Below, in pieces: positions 36,901 through 49,000 of a stretch of 64,000 nt of DNA (the stretch's first letter is position 1; every line of letters starts with the position of its first letter). A program made the position numbers and the translations under genes. The DNA comes from Chaetorhynchus papuensis (Eukaryota > Chordata > Aves > Passeriformes > Rhipiduridae), in NCBI GenBank assembly GCA_013396525.1, contig VWYX01000707.1, positions 40,001 through 104,000 of the forward strand, written 5' to 3'. The notes beneath the pieces are model-generated. The model did no database searches and was not told the DNA's origin. It saw only the letters and a program-made list of their open reading frames with translations.

Positions 36901-39900
36901 AAGTCAGTGTCAGAGTAGAAATATAAGAACCCAAGGACACATGCACATGCAGCACAGCACAACTTTGGAAGTCTTTTGACAAATTTATAAGAAGGCCCCA
37001 TCTTCAAATATTTACATGGAAAGTGAATGGGGAAGTTCTTTTTAATTAATCTCTGGATCATCACTATATCAACATGTAGTATGTTAGATTTGTACAAAGG
37101 CTATTTTTATTATATATGTATTTAACAGACATACTGCTGTTATGAGGGGAGAATTTTTTTTTGATGAGCAGTAAAGATAAATGTTCCTCTGGATGAAGGG
37201 AGAGATGGAGAACTGTAGAGTACTCAGTGAGATAAGTATTAGAGAGGTAAGACTTGAGATAGGAATGTAACCCTGGAATTATTTAGATAACTTGTCTTGA
37301 AGTTTCTAAGCCATCAAAAAAGATAACAAATATCAAGTGAAATATTTATACTTCAGTTGCATACCGTGTACAGTGGGAAGATAGTTCAGCCTTTTTTTAA
37401 AATTTTTGTTGGGCAAACAGGTATTTCAGATACTGGATCCCTGAAGACAGTGGTCAAAATTAAGGAACTACTAAAACTGAACTTTTAGGTAGTTTGGGCT
37501 ATGGCAGCAGTATGAAGTTTATAATGCAACCTTCTGTGACAGAAATGTTGCAAGTGGGGTTCTCAGAGACCACTGAGAAAAGAGCAAAGTTCTCTCATTA
37601 ACCAGCTATACATGCATACTTTTGCATATTCAAAAACCAAATACAACTTCAGATTTGCCTGGTGTACTGTTATTACCTCATATACAGACAATAGCTAGGC
37701 TCAGAAAACACTTTATAGGTTGCTAAGTGAAGGACTTTGACAGTAGAGAATGCCAGATATTTTCTTCATTCTCAGTTCCACTCTCTATCACCTCTGTGGT
37801 GAATGAAGCTTGTATCCTTTCACTGGAAGGAGAGAAAATTTTATGTATTCATACAATTAAAGTCTGTGTCATGTTTTGTATATACAATGGGTATTTTCCT
37901 GGGGCAAAGAAGTGGCATTTCCCCAGTCCAGTGATGTGATTGCTGCTGAGTTTTAGGTCTAACACAACAGAAATAACACATTAAAAGAAATCCCCAACAA
38001 TGAAATTTTAAATCTTGTTAGTGTCCCTAACTGCAGGAGCCATCAACATGTGCTAGCATGGTACAGTACAGTACAGTGCAGGAATCTTCACTCACCATTT
38101 AAATGCAGATACTTCTGTGATACCTTCCATCAAAATATTGTTTCTAGCTTCAAAAAGGTTCACCTCTCAAAAGAATCACTAATTCCAGAATTGCTAAGTT
38201 TCCTCCTCCTACTTTCATGCAGTCAATGAGAATTCTAGTGGCATATTGGTTTTTTGATATAATCAAATATAAATGAGATAAGATTTTGGGTGTTATTCAC
38301 CAGTGGTGTTGTGTAAACCCAAGTGACCAATGGAAACAAATCACGTGATAATGATCATGTAGGAATTGTGAATTGGAGTCTCAGGGTAAGAGATCAATAG
38401 GAAGTCTCATCAGACTGTCAGTACAGAGGTCTGTTGACTACGCAGTCTTCTTTCCCACAGCCATCTGGAAATTCACAGGCTCCATTAACTTCCAAGGGTA
38501 GATTATCAAAACAGGTGCATTGCACTGTCAAGAAAGAAATACCCTGAACAGAAACTGAAAAATACTGTGGGCAGTCTGTGTGAATTTCTTTGTCCTCCAA
38601 ACTACAGATGTAACAGAAATAATATGTCAGGCCATGCTCTAATCTGGGGTGGTCAGTTGGAGCAAAATCTATGCAAAACAAGCTTAATTGTAATTACAAA
38701 AGCCAGAAATTCTGAAATAAACTGGAAGTATTATTAACAGTAGAACAACAGTATAGCAACAAACAAAAGCAATTTACACTACTCCATCAGCTCAAAAAAG
38801 GCTTTAATATTAATAGAGCACAAATTTCTGAACTTCACTTCCCTGAAAAGTCTTGGTTTGGAAACTACTGTGAAAGCTGAAGATAATATGTATGTAGAAA
38901 AGTACCTCAGATGAATAAATAAAATACAGAGGCAAATGTATGTTATAATTTTTATAATCTCTATAGTTGTTGTGGTTGTTATATGTGTCAATTTACATTT
39001 CAGTGAATGAAAGTAGCTGGTTTTGCTGCCTTTGTTTTTTACACAGCAAATTTAAATGTAGAAAAGTCTGTCTGCAGTTGTATGTCAGAATCCACAGCAC
39101 TTGTAGAGAGTCCCATTGAAATCCAAATATGGATATGGGAGATCAAGTTGAAATCTGTTGGAGGGGGAGCAATATGACTTCATTGCCCTCTATCGCCATT
39201 CTTTTTTTTGGCTGCCTTGCAGTGAATAATCAACTGAACTTGGATGGCAAAGAGAAGTTGCTATATAGGCTGCTGATCTCTACAGCTAGCAGACCTGCCA
39301 AGTCTTAAACACTGAGAAAGAGACATTTGTCTGACTTCTTTCACACTGTCCCATGTATTTTCAGAAAACAAGTCATGCACTTGCAGCTTTACTTTTGGGC
39401 CCCACAATTTCTGTTCTGCTTCATGATCCCTTGTGCCAGACAGACTTATAGACACTTAGCTGTAGCCTGGGCCATGGGAAATCAGGGACTGGGAGAGAAA
39501 CTGCTGCACCGGGCTGCTCTTTAGAAGTGTAAATCTAGCAATCAAAAGGCCCCCGACAGAGACATATCTGGAACATGGACTCTCTGCTGTTACGTGAGGG
39601 GCTACATGCCTCCCACGCAACTCTTCCCCTTTTTATTGTTTTGCAGTGGCCTGACATGCAGGGTCACATGCACAGAGGCCTTGGGAAGTTGAAGGGTCTT
39701 ACAATGTCACTATATAGCTGGGAAGAATATGCTTCTGGTATAAATATTAAGTTCACAGGTATAGGATTAATTCCCGTGCTTTCAGAAGGCACTAAACATG
39801 AGCTCAAGTAAGTGAAAATAGATTTTAGGCAACCTTCTGCAGCAAGAAGCATGTCCTGAGAGTTAGCATTGAGACTTCATTTAATTATCTCATAATCAGA

Positions 39901-40504
39901 GTAATAGTCTCTTTTGCCATGGTCTAGAGGGGAAATAGTCTTCCTAGGTTAAGTTTCTGGGAGCTCTCATGGGTGCTGATATCCATCACAACCCTCTGTC
40001 ATCTCCTCAGCACATGCCATAAGCAGCTGACATAGCACTGAAAACAGCAGAAATAAACTATTGAGCAGCCAATATGGTCATCTCTTTTTTTTTTTTTTTT
40101 GAGTCTGTCTTTATGTCCTTCATTCACGTCCTCTTTTGTGATGTCAAACGAGTTTTCTGAGCTTAAAATGAATGCCAGCAAGGACAAAATGCATACCTGT
40201 GAATAGTTACTGCTAATGATATGTATATTCAAAAAACCTTAGAAATAATTTTGTACCTAACCAACATCAAGTATTAGAAAGAACTGTGAGGAGCAATGCT
40301 GAAAATTGTTTTTCTTCTGGTGTGGGATACTGAGTCTAGTAAATAGAGATCCTTTATTGAGCTTTCCATACCTTCCTTTAGGCACCACATTGGAGACAAC
40401 ATTGCAAAGGCCCATTCTGTCACATGAGAGCATGAGAGATGGTGAAAATACCGCAGTAGTTAAGATCTTTTGAGCTCTGTTTCCTGGATTCCATTTTGAG
40501 CTAT
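30975..40504. other. Intronic stretch without a recognised gene
   Basis: AT-rich intron. Seen here: a palindrome at 34059-34074, an 18-base A run at 36364-36381, a short TA microsatellite near 36220, a (GTACA)n triplet near 38061-38076, and a 16-base T run at 40085-40100. A cysteine-rich frame on the minus strand at 38418-38681 is discussed among the findings. Nothing else stands out. Confidence 0.5.
34059..34074. repeat. 16-bp perfect palindrome nested in a larger inverted repeat
   Basis: GAGCACATATGTGCTC is its own reverse complement. It is flanked by ATCAAG at 34044-34049 and CTTGAT at 34076-34081, which add an outer 6-bp stem. No protein site that I can name matches the whole; the core CACATATGTG contains an E-box-type CATATG. 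Confidence 0.9.
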
Positions 40505-40972
40505 GTTTCCAGTGCATAGTGGAGAAAGTCCAGTGAAGGGCCATGAAGATGGTTAAGGGACTGGAGCATCTTGCTCCATACAAAGAAAGGCTGAGAGAGC
40601 TGGGACTTGGGACAATCTCAGGGGAGAAAAGGCTCAGGGGGAATCTCATCAATCTATAGGAATACGTGAACGGAAGGTGCAAAAATGAAGAGAGCAACTC
40701 TCTTCTCAGTGGTTCCCAGGGACAGGACCAGAGATAATAGGCAGAAACTGAAACAACAGGAAACATTCTGTGGGGGTGACTGAGCACTGGCATAAATTGC
40801 CCAGGGAGGTTGTGGAGTCTCCATCCTTGGAGGTATTCAACAGTCATCTGGACCTGGTTCTGGGAAGCCAGCTCTGGGAAACCAGTTCTGGGAAACCCTG
40901 CCTGAGCATAGGGGTCAGACCAGATAACCTCCACATATCCTTTCCAACCTCAACCATTCTGTGATTCTGTGA
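40505..40972 (+). mobile_element. CR1 LINE fragment (3' end)
   Basis: CR1 is the main LINE of bird genomes; most copies are 5'-truncated. Family hallmarks seen: GTCCAGTGAAGGGCCATGAAGATG near 40528-40551, GGCTGAGAGAGCTGGGACTT near 40589-40608, TTGCCCAGGGAGGTTGTGGA near 40797-40816, and the closing ATTCTGTG ATTCTGTG repeat ending at 40972. The copy is sense relative to MEIS2, degraded, and carries no intact reverse-transcriptase frame. The left edge is approximate (up to about 40 bases further left). The 225-codon frame on the minus strand (40257-40934) is antisense to it and is not a gene. Confidence 0.92.
40857..40898 (+). repeat. 14-bp unit repeated three times inside the CR1 copy
   Basis: Units at 40857-40870, 40871-40884 and 40885-40898 read GTTCTGGGAAGCCA, GCTCTGGGAAACCA and GTTCTGGGAAACCC. 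They replace the region where CR1 normally has a single, different sequence, so this looks like a local expansion after insertion or in the source copy. Confidence 0.85.
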
Positions 40973-43900
40973 ATATTAATGCTTTTTTGAGTGTGTTAAT
41001 TTCATTTGTTATTTTCTCATTCATTATGCTTTACACTGGGGGAAAGTTGGTGTTTGAATTTATTTGGTTTGTTTTGCTGTTTTGTTTTTTAAACCATGTG
41101 CCAGAATGAATTTCATTTCAGAAAGGGAGCCCCATAGCTATTTTTAGAGGATGTCTACCCCTTGCGTGTTCTGCAGGCTTAGAAGACCTTTCTTCAGGAA
41201 GGTGCACTGCCTCCCTGTGCTGTTAGTGTATTGCTTTCAAGAGAAGATTTGCCTCCCACCACAGCAATGTGTGCTAAGCTGTAAATGCAAAAGTAGCACA
41301 TATCATTTGGACTCAGTTGTCAACAACAGCCTAGGCATTCAGGGGCATTCCAGAGAATGCTGGTGTACTGGGAAAAATGAGAATTTTGTGTAGCAGTAAG
41401 CCCAAAATCTGAGCAGTTTGTGGCAGTTGGAGAGATGTATTGGGGAGGCAGCTGGAGAGACAGATAGGAAAGGATGCAGCCGGATTTCTGAAAGGCATGT
41501 TTACTGCTAAACCTCTACCTGGCAACTTTCCGAAGAGGGAGAGGCACAGCTTTGGGCAAGGGAGCTGTGGGCAAGCAACGAGCAAGCATTTATGGAAAAA
41601 TCACCTGGTCAAAAAACGAGCAAGTTGAAGTCTGAGATGTCCTAGGTGTCTATGTATTGTGCACATACTGTCTATATATATAGCACAGGTATGTGCCATT
41701 GGTCATCAAGACCAGGGGAGTGCAAGGAGGAAGAGTATGGTAATTTTTTTGCTACAGCTTGCATCTTAAATTAATCTAGATGCTAGAGACATCAGCAAAG
41801 ACTCAGCAATCAGTACCAGATTAGCTTTACCTTTACAGCACACAGGAAAATTCATCAGGGTAAAGTCCCATCCAGTCCTGTTTAAAAGTTCTAGATTTTT
41901 CCATCCAGACATTTCATCGCTTTGCTCACATAGACTTCCAAAGAATTTATCCTGAGGGGCTATTTCTTCTTGCATTGCAGTTACAAGGCATTAGTTCATG
42001 CACTGCCGGTATGTCAAAACGTGTAGCTGATAACTTGGTTACATCATTAGTTATTCCTACCTCAGGTGGAAAAAAAATAGCTGTCTTGAAGCGCTGCTCA
42101 GTGTGCGTGTTCTGCAGATTCTCACAGAGGGACCTGTGGTTACCTCAGCCTGATGGTTGCTCTGCATTCTTCTGATGTAGACACCAAGAGCTGTTGAAAA
42201 TAATTGAGACGCTTGTCAACAGAGTGGGAGACTGGACTTCATCAAAACTGTTTTAGTCTCCAGGACTGATGACCTTTTGATGGAGTTTGTTTTAGTTAGG
42301 AATTAAGTGTCCAATCCTGTGTAGTGTGAAGCGCCTTCCCTGAGGTGCCGAGTATCCCTGTTTCTCCTGCGGTTGCTCTGGCGCTAAGCACCTCTGTCAA
42401 GACACTGAGCACTTTGCAGAATAGGGCTTCAAACTGCTTTTGAAAGGGGAAACAAGGTTTTCACTTCTGTTTTTAAAGAATGAATTTAAATTTGAAATAC
42501 AGAATTGTTGTGAGTAATCCTCTGTTCATTGAGAATGAAAGCTATAAAGGAAACTAATTTAGGAGATCGAAACTAAAATCACTTTGTTAGCTAGAACTGG
42601 GGTATACAGGCAGGTACTTTAATACAGGGAAAATACATGCATATCATTTTGCAGAAGAGGAATTCCAAAAAGAGTGCAATTCACCAGTTGTCCTTTGCTA
42701 TTAATAATAGTATTATAATGCTGATCATAATGTTTAAAGAAAAATATAAGGTTTCTGACTTGTTATATGTTTTCAATTTTTTTTTTATTGCTGTAAACTG
42801 AGCCAGCTGATGAACAGCCCCTAGGGATGAGACAGGATCACCCTTGTTTCCTGTTCAGCCTTGCTCCAACAAAAAAGCTAATGAAAGAAAAGAACGTAAT
42901 GGCCTTGCAACCCAGGTAAAAGGTTCAGGAGAGTTCACAGGTCAATTGATTTCTAATCTTACTTTATGTTATATTTCAATCAAAGGACCCCAACCCAAAA
43001 CAAAACTACTCCAGTCCCATAGTACAAATGTATGTTTGGCAACAACACCCTGATTTTACATTGTCTTTGAAAATTAAGTGTTAAACCTCTCACAGCAGAG
43101 GGACGCTCTGTGAGGTGCAGCAGTGAGTGTTCTAAGCAATTTGAAAAATTCTTCTGTTTAGCTGTGTCAATATGGATGGTGGTATATCAGCACATATATG
43201 CACACACAAATATATTTCAAGGTGGAAATATTTAATTAGCCCATCTGCAAGCTTAAATAGCAAATCTGCATTCAATACATTCTCAATTAATTTAGTGCAA
43301 ATTACACCATTGACCATTTCTTTACTGCACTATCTCAGAATGGAGAAGGGAGAGATATTAGTTGCATCACTGTAGAGCAATGAGATTTCTGTAAGTCGTG
43401 ATCTGCTGGCATGTAATAACTCGATCTGCTTCATGCAGACAAAATATATTAAAAGTATGGACGAGTGAAGTTTGTGCCCCAGGGAGAAGGCAAGATAATG
43501 CATTGAAATTGTTCAGAGGTAGTTAGATACCTAATGGTCTAATATGTGAGCTATGTGAGGTCTGGGGTCTGGTTCTCATAAATTCTGGCTAGACTGATCC
43601 TGTAATTTCAAGCAAAGGATAAAAGCGTTAACCAGAGTCATCAGTGTTCAAGGTCCATGATGCTGGATATTATTCATGTAAAGATTCAAGAAAAACACTA
43701 AAAGGAAAGCTCTGGAGCATATGTGTTTATATGTGACTATATATGTATATATAAAAACATGTGCTGTATTCCTTGGATATGTGTAATGTATGCACAGAAA
43801 CATGCACATAGTAGATGTGTACATTAGCACATGTACAGTTACACAGAAATCATGCTAACGACTGACCAGCCAAAATAAGAGCTTTCGTTATGTGTTTGGT

Positions 43901-45439
43901 GTTTTGTGTGTTAGTTGTGTGGTGTGGTGGGAGTTTTTGTTGGTTGGTTGGTTGTTTTTAATCTCTTTAGCAAGTTAATCTATGGAAAAACAAAATGCTA
44001 GATGTATTTTACTTCAGCTGCTCTGTAATATACATTGTGTATCAACAACATTTTTACCCTTGGCATCTACAATTTTTTTTTAAAGTTGCCTTGTGTTAAT
44101 ACATATTAACAAAACTTGCTTATGATTACAGCAAAACATGGTTCATGCAATGCTGATACACTTGTTTTCTCACTTTGTACAGCAACTCGGAGCATATTAA
44201 ACTAGTGAGGTCGCTCCAGTGGCTGAATAGTTGCCACTAGAATTGTGTATTGTGCTTCCTGATAAGTACATGAATCTAGTATAATATTGCCTTAATTCAC
44301 ACTTATAAGTTTGCATCATCACCGCACACTAATCAAGAATTTGCTGTTTCAAAAACTGTATAGCTGCAGAATTGAAATTAAATGGCAAAAGAAAGTCATA
44401 AAAACTATCCCTTATTACACAAATTGTACAACACAGCATCGATACTAAAAATATCCTGGACTCCATAGATTTCATTTACCATTGTTTCCTTTAGCTGTAT
44501 TTAAGCTATATTTGTCCTGTGGATTCCAGTATTATAAAATGCAGTCATTCTATGACTGTAAAATATCACCTGGATGTTACCATGGATTTACTTAAATCTT
44601 TGGATGGGAATGGAAAGAATCTCATGTGCACCTCTCTACCTCCCAGAATGAGTTCTCACCAGCTTCATGGGCTCTGACCACTTTGTTCTCTGGACTCCAG
44701 AGTTAGACCCCAGGAGCGAAAAGATCATATGATGGTCGAGGGATTCTTATCTCTTTCTTGATAATATGATTGTTTCCTCTTACTTCTGACTACGTCCCGA
44801 TTTAAGAACACTGAGTTTTTGTCTTTCTGAGTGTGCATGATTTGCAAATATTTTAGTAACTAAGCTAAATCTCCTTTTGCCTTGATACATGCATTTCAAA
44901 ATTAAACAGAGGACAGGACACAAAAGCAAATCAACAAAGAAAGTTGTTACATTATCTTAAAATTTTTTTTCTTTGTCTGTGATGTATCCCTGTTTACTTC
45001 TTTCCAGTTCTGTAATGAAGTATTCCCTTGAGAACTCCTGTAAAAAATTCTGTATTTTTTTGAGACCAGAGGTCCATCCGCATAGTGTGAGGCCTTCTTA
45101 GACACCCAAAAGACTGAGGGGGAGTTGAAAGCGGCTAGAGGATGAGTATTGCATGTTAAGGTGCAACCCCTCCCCCCCTTCAAATTTAATTAGGTGCTTT
45201 TGGAGGGTATGATCCATTTCTGCAGTGTTGGCACCTGTGTGCCAGTTTTACAGAAGAAAGTACTGAGACCATGAGTCCAGTGAGGAGCAGCTGGAGCTGC
45301 TCTGGGTCTATGCAACTGCTTTCTTCATCTTGGGGTTGCAGGAGAGAGACAGGGTGAAGAGTCCTGTTAACACCACTGCTTTTGAGCTGCTGTTTTCCAG
45401 GATTTGCTTGAGCTTAAAATGCCTCATTTGTATTTAAAA
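40973..45439. other. Intronic stretch without a recognised gene
   Basis: No gene is recognised. A small CpG-retaining interval lies at 42325-42400. A TATG/TA microsatellite-like stretch occurs around 43725-43755 and a short (GGTT)n run near 43940-43952. The C-rich stretch near 45168-45178 is a single C cluster, not a four-run quadruplex. Confidence 0.5.
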
Positions 45440-46060
45440 AATAAAAAAAAAAAGTTGGCTCTCCTGCAGACTTGCTCTGATTCAAAATATGGACCTCTTT
45501 TTGAAAAGAGCGCTGCTTTTAACATTATTAAATTTAGCTTTCTGTATAACATTTCCACATGCGTTTTCAATTAGTACTTTGAAAATTACAGATTTTTGTC
45601 AACCCTTAATTACAGGGCAATAACACACCCATGTCTATTTGACTGACTCATTTGGATGATTGTTCTGAAAAAAGCAAAGATCATCTGGCAGGTTTGTAAG
45701 GACAAACCATCCAAAACTGCATCTAATTTTGAGGTCCTCAACTCAAAATCCTTTATTTTCCACATGCTAAGATCAAAACCACAGCCAACCTGTACAGTTA
45801 TATGTGTACTACTTGACCTGTGAAAGCAAATTAGTTAGGATTGTACCACCTGAAAATTAGAGATCAGATTAATGCCTCTTGGATAAACTGCCCCTTGAAA
45901 TTTTAATAGTAAGTTTTATAGAGCAATTGCAAACTATCTAGAGCTGCTTTTCAGTAATTAGATGAGCTATTAGGTGGAAAATTGGCAGACTAATGAGTGA
46001 TTTAAGACACAAAAAACTCAGCTTGCATTGGCAGGATTATGGAAGGGTTAGATATTTTCA
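45440..46060. promoter_or_regulatory. Candidate conserved regulatory block rich in homeodomain cores
   Basis: Dense ATTA/TAATTA cores (45606-45613, 45955-45960 and several single ATTA) occur with a perfect AP-1 site TGACTCA at 45644-45650 and TTGACCTGTGA-like nuclear-receptor half-site sequence near 45812. The stretch is free of simple repeats after a short A-rich run at 45437-45453. Its even, non-repetitive texture resembles deeply conserved non-coding DNA. Function is inferred. Confidence 0.33.
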
Positions 46061-49000
46061 GAAAAATGTTGTAAAAGATAGCATGGTTGACCCAAAATCA
46101 AATACGTTTCAGAATATTAATATATTTTTTTTCCTGTATGAACTTTTAAAACCTATTATTTTCCCTAAATGAAAGATGAAACATAGATGCTAAGAATAAA
46201 ATAACACTCCAAGCGCCCTATGCTTTTTCTAAGATCAGAGGTACGTGTCTGCTGTCTTCTTTCTGTCTGTCTAATTTACTCTGAGGAGAGCAGAGACTAT
46301 ACTGAAGTACATAAGGAGTATCAGAATTCCTTTACTTTCCAGCGTTTTCCTTCCTTCAGGGAATGGATCAGACAGTGAGTGCACAGGGACAACATGACCT
46401 GTGAATACTCACAAACCAAAACACAGCTGGCAGGTCTAATTTTAGGTCCTTTAGCCTTGATCATGTCCCTTTAAAGTATTGAGTGGAAAAAGAAAAGCAC
46501 TTAAAATACAGGAAACACCACAGAAGGTCCAAATTCCTCTTTAAATAGAGTTGCTACATTGATGTGTTTTTCCTCAACTCTGGTTTTGTTTAATTTTCTG
46601 TGTGATTTTTTTTTTTTTAAGTGCATGTGAAATTCGCCAGGTCGGCAGCCCTGGAGACAGAAGTCCCCTATCAACAGAAAGGTTGCTGCAATGCAAAGTG
46701 GAAATTTGCATTTCCTACAATGACTTGCTGGTGTGCCAGAGCCCTGACCTAAAAGGACTACCTTTGAGCTTGAGAACATGGTTTAGTTTCCACACCTCAT
46801 TCCCAGCCTTGTCTTAGACAAGGGGAGAAACAATAGGATTTATTTTTATTTTCTATTTGATCTAATGGGAGGAAGATGGAGCCTCAGACCTTGACTTTTC
46901 TCATCATTTTGTATGACTTTCTCTTTGTATGAAATTATTTTCCAAGGTGCTGAAAAAGGTGGGGATTTCCATGAAGACACGCAATGCAGAGAGTGCATGA
47001 CTTATCAAACTATCCTTTAAAAAGCTTTCCCTTCAGCGAAGTTTTAAAAACTTCTTCCTTCAGTGCTCAATATCCAAGCCATTTTCTACAGCAGACAGTT
47101 TTTATCTTTCAATTGTGAAAAAGATTCATTTTCCAAGTGCCAATTTCCTAAGCAAAAAGGCCTTATATTTCTGTGAAGGTGCATTCCTGTTTTGCAAACA
47201 TATAGAGAGGCAATTTTGAGGGAATTTCATGCCTAAAAAATTAATTCAGGGTTTTACCAGAATATGATACTGATTTGGTACTTTAAATTGTGAAGACTGG
47301 GTAAAAATTTTTACAAAAGCTTTATTAGAAAGCATAGCTTGTGATAGAACTATTTTTCCATCTGTGTTGATTTTTCTTCCTTAGTTTTTGCTTTTTCAAT
47401 AGATTTGAGAGATCTACCTGCTGGTTTGGTTGTCTGTTTTTAAAATCTTGATCTCTCAGTTAAACATCTTGTTTTCTTGGTTTGCTTCTTACATTTTCCT
47501 GGAATTCCTCAAAATGTAAGTGTATGAAAAGCAGGGTGTTCGGAGTGGGCAAACTGATGTACAGCATTGATCCCATCTTGTAAGCACACCAGCCCTGGAG
47601 AGAAATTAAACTAAAATAGACAATCTTCTGTCAGCTTGCACAGCCCACTAGGTCTGAAACTTGAGGACCTTTTGCTGTGTGTTACGGCGTAACTCGGTCC
47701 TACTTGTGACACATGAGCTGATCACAAGGAGCAAACACTTCGGTTCTGTCAAACCTGTTATTCCTGGTCTAATGGACTCTTTCCCATGATCAGATGCCAC
47801 GCAGACTTTCAGGAAGGAAGTCAGAAATTATTTCCTGGAATCCATGTTATAATCTTAACACAGAACCCAGAAAAATGGGAGATCAAATGTGATGTGACTT
47901 TACTCATATGTGCTGCCATTCCAACAAAATCCCCCCAGATTAAAATGTTTTCCTTGATATTTTCAGACCAGATAGACCATTTCAGGCCATGGTAATCCTT
48001 GAGCATTAGTCAATTTATACAGGTAGAAGATAGAGAGACCAGAAACTTTGCAGGTTTGTGGAGCTGGTAGATATACAAAGCTCAGCTTTCAAGCTCTCCA
48101 TGTTGTCATGAATTGCAAAAAAGGGAATATGGTAATTTTGCAAAGTGCACTTTTATTGTTCTTTTGGTCTTCATCTTCTCTTTCCCTCAATAGAAAACCC
48201 ATTTTGTCTATAGTCCGCCCAAAGTCAAATTGAAGGAATTGGGCTTCAATTAATGCTGCTTAGTGATCTATAAAATGCTGTGCAATGGATACAACACCTC
48301 TGAGACAAAGTGTTGTGTTAGATTATTAAAGTAACAGTACTTTTCTTACAGACAAAAAATTATCCAACATCAAGAACTATCTTAACTGCTTTGACTAATG
48401 AAGTTAGGTTGCATTTGCTCTGTCCAGTAGAGCTGATGGAAAAGCAGGGAAAGTAAACAGAGAAAACTATATCAGTTCACAAAAATTTTGCCATGTGAGA
48501 CAAACAAGCTAAACTTTTCAGATAGCTTAGAGGTACTATAAATATATACACAAAATGAAATACTTGATCCAATTAAAATGTCCTGCAAGCACCTGACACA
48601 TTACACATTTATATTACATATAAAACAAGCTCTGTGTTGAAGTAATTTTCTTGAAATTAAAGGCCATACCTATAGACACCGCCAGTCTTAGGATTTAAAA
48701 CACTTCATTTCTGATTCTGAGATACAGTGTATACCAATAACTGCAAAATAGCATCATGACCTCATTCTCAATGTCCTGTTTAGGACCTGTAAAAGACAGC
48801 TAAAATGTCAAGAAAAAAATTAAGACAAAATATATAGGTGGAAAAATAATGGTGCACATTATTTAACTTAAATAATGCTAGAGACTTTTGTGATCCAATT
48901 TGTGAGAGGGAGGGATTTGAAATTTTACAGGTCAGTGTTAGTGTGCTTTTGCTTTCCCTATAAAAATATAACAATTTGTCTGCAGATAAGTGTTAGCAAA

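Noticed and set aside
40257..40934. 225-codon minus-strand open frame, the longest in the window
   Set aside because: It is antisense to the CR1 fragment for most of its length and shows no domain; CR1 3' ends often leave such frames by chance.
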